Source: an uncultured Eudoraea sp. (lineage in GTDB: Bacteria; Bacteroidota; Bacteroidia; Flavobacteriales; Flavobacteriaceae). From it: a stretch of 11,518 nucleotides of DNA. Below, one piece after another: positions 7,522 through 11,518 of the stretch; position 1 is the stretch's first letter, and every line of letters begins with the position of its first letter. Location: assembly GCA_905479615.1 (NCBI GenBank), contig CAJQNH010000050.1, forward strand, positions 1 to 11,518, given 5' to 3'. A model generated the notes under the pieces. The model had not been told where the DNA came from and did not search any database. It saw nothing but the letters and a program-made list of their open reading frames with translations. The position numbers and the translations under genes are program-made.

Positions 7522-7549
7522 TTTGAAATAGTATATTTAGTACTTCAAA
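7522..7549. repeat. Imperfect inverted repeat upstream of the GntP operon
   Basis: TTTGAA (7522-7527) and TTCAAA (7544-7549) are inverted around a 16-base AT-rich centre that contains a second inverted pair, GTA (7531-7533) and TAC (7541-7543). It also overlaps TATATTTA (7532-7539), one mismatch from TAnnTTTG. Located 20 bases before the permease start, it could be an operator over the promoter, or chance in AT-rich DNA. Confidence 0.3.
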
Positions 7550-7569
7550 GATCATAACCAATAACCCAT

Positions 7570-8886
7570 ATGCCGCTGCTTATAGTAATTATAGGGATAG
7601 TACTTCTCTTTATCCTGATTGCAAAATTTAAACTTAATGCATTTATAACTTTTATCCTTGTTTCACTATTTGTAGGTATTGCAGAGGGAATGCAGCTTGA
7701 AGATGTGGTACAATCTATTCAAAACGGAATAGGGAATACTTTGGGGTTTTTAGTAATGATTTTAGGCTTTGGTGCCATGTTGGGCAAATTGGTTGCCGAT
7801 AGCGGAGCAGCGCAACGAATAACTTCAAAACTGGTAAGTAAATTTGGCATAAAAAATATACAATGGGCCCTTGTATTAACGGGATTCATTGTAGGTATCC
7901 CCATGTTCTATTCTGTTGGCTTTGTTATTTTAATACCCTTGGTATTTACTGTGGCAGCCTCAACCCGGCTTCCCCTTTTATATGTAGGCTTACCAATGCT
8001 GGCCTCATTATCCGTTACACATGGATATCTCCCCCCCCATCCTGCTCCAACAGCCATAGCCGTAATGTTTGATGCCGATCTGGGTAAAACCTTGTTATAT
8101 GGGATCATAGTGGCAATCCCGGCAATAATTATCGCCGGCCCCTTGTTTTCAAGGACCATAAAAAATATAAAGGCAACCCCTCTTAAGGAATTTGTAAATC
8201 CCAGAATACTGGAAGATCATGAAATGCCGGGAATGCGAATAAGCATTTTTACCGCTTTATTACCCATCCTGCTTATTGGAATTGCTACTTTGGCCGATCT
8301 GTTTCTACCCGAGGATTTCTACCTAAAGTCCATTATAGATTTTCTTGGTAATCCAGTAATAGCGATGCTTATAGCTGTACTGGTTGCAATCTATACCCTG
8401 GGATTAGCACGTGGTAAAAAAATGCCTGAAATCATGGGGTCTGTAAGTAGTTCAATTTCAGGAATTACAATGGTACTTTTGATTATAGCAGGTGCTGGTG
8501 CTCTAAAACAGGTCCTGGTAGATAGTGGCGTAAGTGATTACATAGCCAATATGCTAAGCGGATCTACTATTTCTCCATTACTATTGGCCTGGTTCATAGC
8601 AACAGTGATCAGGGTCTGTGTCGGATCTGCTACGGTGGCAGGATTAACTGCCGCGGGAATAATATTACCACTAGTATCCAAAACAGGTGTTAGTCCTGAA
8701 TTAATGGTACTGGCCATTGGATCAGGAAGTTTAATGTTATCTCATGTCAACGATGGAGGTTTCTGGTTGTTTAAAGAGTATTTTAACCTGTCCGTTAGAG
8801 ATACCCTCAAAACATGGACAGTTATGGAAACTACTGTAGGAGTAATGGGACTTATTGGAGTATTGATCTTAAACACATTCATTTAA
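7570..8886 (+). CDS. GntP-family permease (gluconate/D-serine type)
   Basis: A 438-residue, highly hydrophobic protein with about 12 predicted membrane segments, matching the usual GntP length of 440-450. Diagnostic stretches are THGYLPPHPAPTA (150-162) and SHVNDGGFWLFKEYF (391-405), both characteristic of this proton symporter family. Known members carry gluconate, other small hydroxy acids and, in DsdX, D-serine. No gluconate kinase or other gluconate gene is visible, and the genes behind it act on amino compounds, so I infer a D-amino-acid or related hydroxylated substrate. It is the first gene of the operon, preceded by the aqpZ terminator and a possible promoter, with nine bases to the next gene. 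The start ATG lies in CATATG. A run of eight C at 8031-8038 encodes part of the Pro-Pro-His motif. Confidence 0.92.
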   Translation: MPLLIVIIGIVLLFILIAKFKLNAFITFILVSLFVGIAEGMQLEDVVQSIQNGIGNTLGFLVMILGFGAMLGKLVADSGAAQRITSKLVSKFGIKNIQWALVLTGFIVGIPMFYSVGFVILIPLVFTVAASTRLPLLYVGLPMLASLSVTHGYLPPHPAPTAIAVMFDADLGKTLLYGIIVAIPAIIIAGPLFSRTIKNIKATPLKEFVNPRILEDHEMPGMRISIFTALLPILLIGIATLADLFLPEDFYLKSIIDFLGNPVIAMLIAVLVAIYTLGLARGKKMPEIMGSVSSSISGITMVLLIIAGAGALKQVLVDSGVSDYIANMLSGSTISPLLLAWFIATVIRVCVGSATVAGLTAAGIILPLVSKTGVSPELMVLAIGSGSLMLSHVNDGGFWLFKEYFNLSVRDTLKTWTVMETTVGVMGLIGVLILNTFI

Positions 8887-8895
8887 AACAAGCAT

Positions 8896-9360
8896 ATGAA
8901 CAATTTACCTTCACAACGAATAGCAACACTGGGGTTAAAATTACCTCCTGCTCCCCCCCCTGCAGGACTGTATAAACCAATCCTGGTCGTAGACAACTTT
9001 CTTTATGTATCCGGACAGGGGCCTATGCAATCAGATGGAACATTAATGACCGGCCGGGTTGGTGAAGATCTTAACCTGGGGCAGGCTAAACTTGCCGCGG
9101 AACAGGTTGGTTTAACCATGCTGTCTACGATACAAACGCATTTTGGAGATTTGGACCGGATTAAAAGGGTCGTAAAGGTGTTGGGTATGGTAAATTCTAC
9201 CCCTGATTTTGGACAACACCCTTTAGTTATCAATGGTTTTAGTGAGTTAATGGCCGATGTTTTTGGCACCGATAATGGTGTTGGTGTACGAAGTGCTGTA
9301 GGTATGATGTTACCGGGTAATATCCCGGTTGAAATTGAGGCTATGTTTCAACTGCATTAA
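8896..9360 (+). CDS. RidA/YjgF-family enamine/imine deaminase-like protein
   Basis: A 154-residue protein, longer than the 128-residue archetypal RidA and close to the YjgF-like subgroup of about 150 residues. RidA enzymes hydrolyse 2-aminoacrylate and similar enamines or imines released by PLP-dependent dehydratases, preventing damage to other PLP enzymes. R132 in VRSAVG aligns with E. coli R105, which holds the substrate carboxylate, and E146 in VEIEA aligns with E120; the Cys next to the arginine (C107) is replaced by A134, as in the longer subgroup. FLYVSGQGP (35-43) is the usual first conserved block. The core arginine is kept, but deaminase activity in this subgroup is less certain. It is the second gene of the operon, nine bases after the permease and 12 before the PLP enzyme. 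An eight-C run sits in its proline codons. Confidence 0.93.
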   Translation: MNNLPSQRIATLGLKLPPAPPPAGLYKPILVVDNFLYVSGQGPMQSDGTLMTGRVGEDLNLGQAKLAAEQVGLTMLSTIQTHFGDLDRIKRVVKVLGMVNSTPDFGQHPLVINGFSELMADVFGTDNGVGVRSAVGMMLPGNIPVEIEAMFQLH

Positions 9361-9372
9361 ACAGATTTAAAA

Positions 9373-10485
9373 ATGGCAGATAAAAATTGGTACGAACTTG
9401 ATAATCCCGAGGAAATTGTTTCTCCCTCTTTGTTGGTCTACCCGGATAGAATTGAAAAAAACATTGCATTGATGATTTCAATTATTGGAGATGTAACCAG
9501 ACTACGTCCTCATATAAAAACCCATAAGACGGCCGAGATTATAGAGATGCAAATGCAACATGGTATACAAAAATTTAAATGTGCCACCATTGCAGAAGCC
9601 GAGCTTTTGGCACAATGCGGTGCCAAAGACATTTTATTGGCCATGCAACCCGTTGGCGCTAATTTGAACAGGTTTTTTAAACTGATTGCCTCATATCCCA
9701 ATTCAGTATTTTCTACTATTGTGGATAATGAAATTACCGCTGGCCTTGTTTCAGAAATGGCTGCTGCCAGAGAGATTTGCGTTCCATTATACCTGGACCT
9801 CAACACGGGCATGAACAGAACTGGTATAGCCCCAAATGACCGTGCAGTTAATTTGTTTAAGCAAATCGCAGAAGATCCAAACTTAGAGTCTCATGGACTT
9901 CATGCCTATGATGGCCATATCAGAGATACTGACATAAAACTTCGAAAACAGGTTTGTGATGCTGCTTTTAGATTGGTACTAAATCTTAAAAACAAGATTG
10001 AAGCTTTGGGGTTCGAAGTAAAAACCTTAGTTATGGGTGGTTCCCCATCTTTCCCCATTCATGCGGCAAGAAATGATGTAGAAACCAGTCCCGGTACTAC
10101 TTTGCTTTGGGATGAGCGCTATGGAACTTCTTTTAAGGATATGCCATTTTTACAAGCAGCAGTTTTGATCACCAGGATTATTAGTAAACCGAAAGAGGGG
10201 GTGATCTGTTTGGATCTGGGGCATAAAGCGGTAGCTCCAGAGATGAATTTTCCAAGGGTAAAAATCTTTGGACTGGAAGATGCAGAGCAAACCGGGCAAA
10301 GTGAAGAGCATTTAGTGCTGCATCATGCCAAAAGTGAAACCTTGAAAATTGGCGATATTTTTTATGCCATTCCTATGCATATTTGCCCCACTGTAGCTAA
10401 ATATTCCAAAGTTTTGACTGTTGAGGACGGTAAGATCACAGGAGCGTGGAAAATTGCCGCAAGAGATCATCAAATGCAAATTTAA
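9373..10485 (+). CDS. D-threonine aldolase/D-serine dehydratase-fold PLP enzyme
   Basis: A 370-residue fold-type III PLP enzyme with an alanine-racemase-like N-terminal barrel and the smaller C-terminal domain of the D-threonine aldolase/D-serine dehydratase family. RPHIKTHKT (45-53) carries the expected PLP lysine K49; LDLNTGMNRTG (141-151) and GLHAYDGHI (175-183) are conserved barrel segments. The C-terminal metal site reads MHICPTV, giving H336-x-C338. From family knowledge, H-x-C ligates zinc in eukaryotic-type D-serine dehydratase and D-threo-3-hydroxyaspartate dehydratase, while the bacterial D-threonine aldolase studied in detail uses H-x-D. I therefore favour a dehydratase, although databases usually label such proteins D-threonine aldolases. 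No signal peptide is present. It is the third gene of the operon, and the adjacent RidA fits an enamine-producing reaction. Confidence 0.9.
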   Translation: MADKNWYELDNPEEIVSPSLLVYPDRIEKNIALMISIIGDVTRLRPHIKTHKTAEIIEMQMQHGIQKFKCATIAEAELLAQCGAKDILLAMQPVGANLNRFFKLIASYPNSVFSTIVDNEITAGLVSEMAAAREICVPLYLDLNTGMNRTGIAPNDRAVNLFKQIAEDPNLESHGLHAYDGHIRDTDIKLRKQVCDAAFRLVLNLKNKIEALGFEVKTLVMGGSPSFPIHAARNDVETSPGTTLLWDERYGTSFKDMPFLQAAVLITRIISKPKEGVICLDLGHKAVAPEMNFPRVKIFGLEDAEQTGQSEEHLVLHHAKSETLKIGDIFYAIPMHICPTVAKYSKVLTVEDGKITGAWKIAARDHQMQI

Positions 10486-10494
10486 AAAGCACAT

Positions 10495-11518
10495 ATGTTT
10501 ATTTTTGACGCACATCTAGATTTAGCGATGAACGCAATGGAATGGAACCGGGATCTAACCTGGTCCGTTGCGGATATCCGGGCGAAGGAGGAAGGGATGA
10601 CAGACAAACCTGATAGGGGTAAAAATACGGTTTCTCTCGGTGCCATGCGAAGGGGAAATATTGGCTTGTGTATGGCTACTCAGATCGCTCGATACGTAAA
10701 AAAAGAAAATGAACTTCCCGGATGGAATTCCTCCCACCAGTCCTGGGCACAAACTCAGGGTCAACTTGCCTGGTACAGAGCTATGGAAGCCATCGGAGAG
10801 ATGGTTCAGATTACCAATCTGGCAGAATTAAATAACCATTTAGACCTTTGGAATTCTTTAGATAACAGCAAAAATCCCATTGGCTACATTCTTAGTCTGG
10901 AAGGAGCCGACTCTATTATTACCATTGATCATCTGGAGAAAAGTTATGAACAGGGCCTTAGGGCCATCGGGCCTGCTCATTATGGACCTGGGACCTACGC
11001 TCATGGTACAAATTCCATTGGGGGAATTGGCCGGAAAGGAAAAGAACTTTTAAAAGAGATAGCCCGATTAAATATTATTTTGGACACCACCCATTTATGT
11101 GATGAAAGTTTTTGGGAAACTATGAAGGCCTACGATGGGCCACTTTGGGCCAGCCATAATAACTGCAGGGCACTGGTAAACCATAACAGGCAATTTTCAG
11201 ATGAACAAATTATAGAACTTATTAAAAGAGATGCCGTTATTGGTGCTGCTCTGGATGCCTGGATGATAGTACCTAACTGGGTGAAAGGAGAATCTACTCC
11301 TGAAAGTATGGGTCTGACTCTGGAGCATATGGCAGATCATATAGACCATATTTGTCAGCTTGCGGGGAATAGCTTGCATGTTGGAATAGGCACTGACCTG
11401 GACGGTGGATTTGGAAGAGAGCAAAGTCCGGCTGATATAAATACTATTGCCGATTTACAGAAACTACCCAATTTGCTTCATAAAAGGGGTTATAACAATG
11501 AGGATATTGAAAACATTA
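10495..11518 (+). CDS. M19 (renal-dipeptidase-type) dipeptidase, 3' end cut by window edge
   Basis: An open frame of 341 codons runs from the ATG at 10495 to the right edge, probably lacking only a few residues compared with usual M19 lengths. The start MFIFDAHLDLA gives the H-x-D zinc pair directly, followed by SLEGAD (bridging Glu), LDTTHLCDES (His), ASHNNCRAL (His) and GTDLDGGFG (Asp), the complete dizinc set of membrane dipeptidases. These enzymes cleave dipeptides and, unusually, accept a D-residue at the C-terminal position. Unlike the mammalian enzyme it has no signal peptide or anchor, so it should act in the cytoplasm on imported substrate. It starts nine bases after the D-serine-dehydratase-like gene and is probably cotranscribed with it. 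The start ATG lies in CATATG. Whether more operon genes follow is not visible. Confidence 0.93.
   Translation, partial: MFIFDAHLDLAMNAMEWNRDLTWSVADIRAKEEGMTDKPDRGKNTVSLGAMRRGNIGLCMATQIARYVKKENELPGWNSSHQSWAQTQGQLAWYRAMEAIGEMVQITNLAELNNHLDLWNSLDNSKNPIGYILSLEGADSIITIDHLEKSYEQGLRAIGPAHYGPGTYAHGTNSIGGIGRKGKELLKEIARLNIILDTTHLCDESFWETMKAYDGPLWASHNNCRALVNHNRQFSDEQIIELIKRDAVIGAALDAWMIVPNWVKGESTPESMGLTLEHMADHIDHICQLAGNSLHVGIGTDLDGGFGREQSPADINTIADLQKLPNLLHKRGYNNEDIENI

Noticed and set aside
7908..8159. Minus-strand open frame of 83 codons
   Set aside because: Antisense to conserved membrane segments and the Pro-Pro-His motif of the permease.
9510..9812. Minus-strand open frame of 100 codons
   Set aside because: Antisense to the PLP enzyme barrel, with no start context or motif of its own.

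Overview
The window looks like chromosomal DNA of a marine-type member of the Flavobacteriaceae (Bacteroidota). This rests on several signs: an AT-rich genome, A-rich start contexts without clear Shine-Dalgarno sequences, CAAAnnTA/TAnnTTTG promoter-like boxes, and a protein set typical of that family (a proline-rich TonB, a Tat-exported Gfo/Idh/MocA oxidoreductase coupled to DoxX, a CefD-like class V aminotransferase with a Tat-like leader, and a GntP-RidA-D-threonine-aldolase-like-dipeptidase cluster). I see no rRNA, tRNA, CRISPR array, insertion sequence or phage gene.

Layout. 1-956 (-) is the N-terminal part of a protein resembling the Bacteroidota GAF-domain proteins, cut by the left edge. 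1069-1974 (+) is a calcineurin-like metallophosphoesterase, transcribed divergently. It converges on a TonB-family protein, 2037-2759 (-), and a two-tier hairpin lies between them. 2960-5037 (-) is a two-gene operon, DoxX followed by a Tat-signal Gfo/Idh/MocA oxidoreductase, overlapping by ATGA and closed by a strong intrinsic terminator. 5038-5351 is non-coding. 5352-6611 (-) is a class V PLP enzyme with a Tat-like leader. Divergent from it, 6771-7460 (+) is an aquaporin Z with its own strong terminator. 7570-11518 (+) is a tight four-gene operon: GntP-family permease, RidA-like protein, D-threonine-aldolase/D-serine-dehydratase-fold PLP enzyme, and M19 dipeptidase, the last cut by the right edge.

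How the genes may work together. The best candidate for a coherent system is the four-gene operon at 7570-11518, with gaps of only 9, 12 and 9 bases. M19 dipeptidases can release C-terminal D-residues, the GntP family includes the D-serine permease DsdX, and RidA proteins hydrolyse the reactive enamines made by PLP-dependent dehydratases. The PLP enzyme carries an H-x-C pair like the zinc site of eukaryotic-type D-serine dehydratase. I infer a pathway for uptake and catabolism of a D-hydroxy-amino acid or D-residue dipeptide, with RidA removing the imine by-product. The divergent CefD-like enzyme may or may not belong to it. The sequence alone does not show the substrate.
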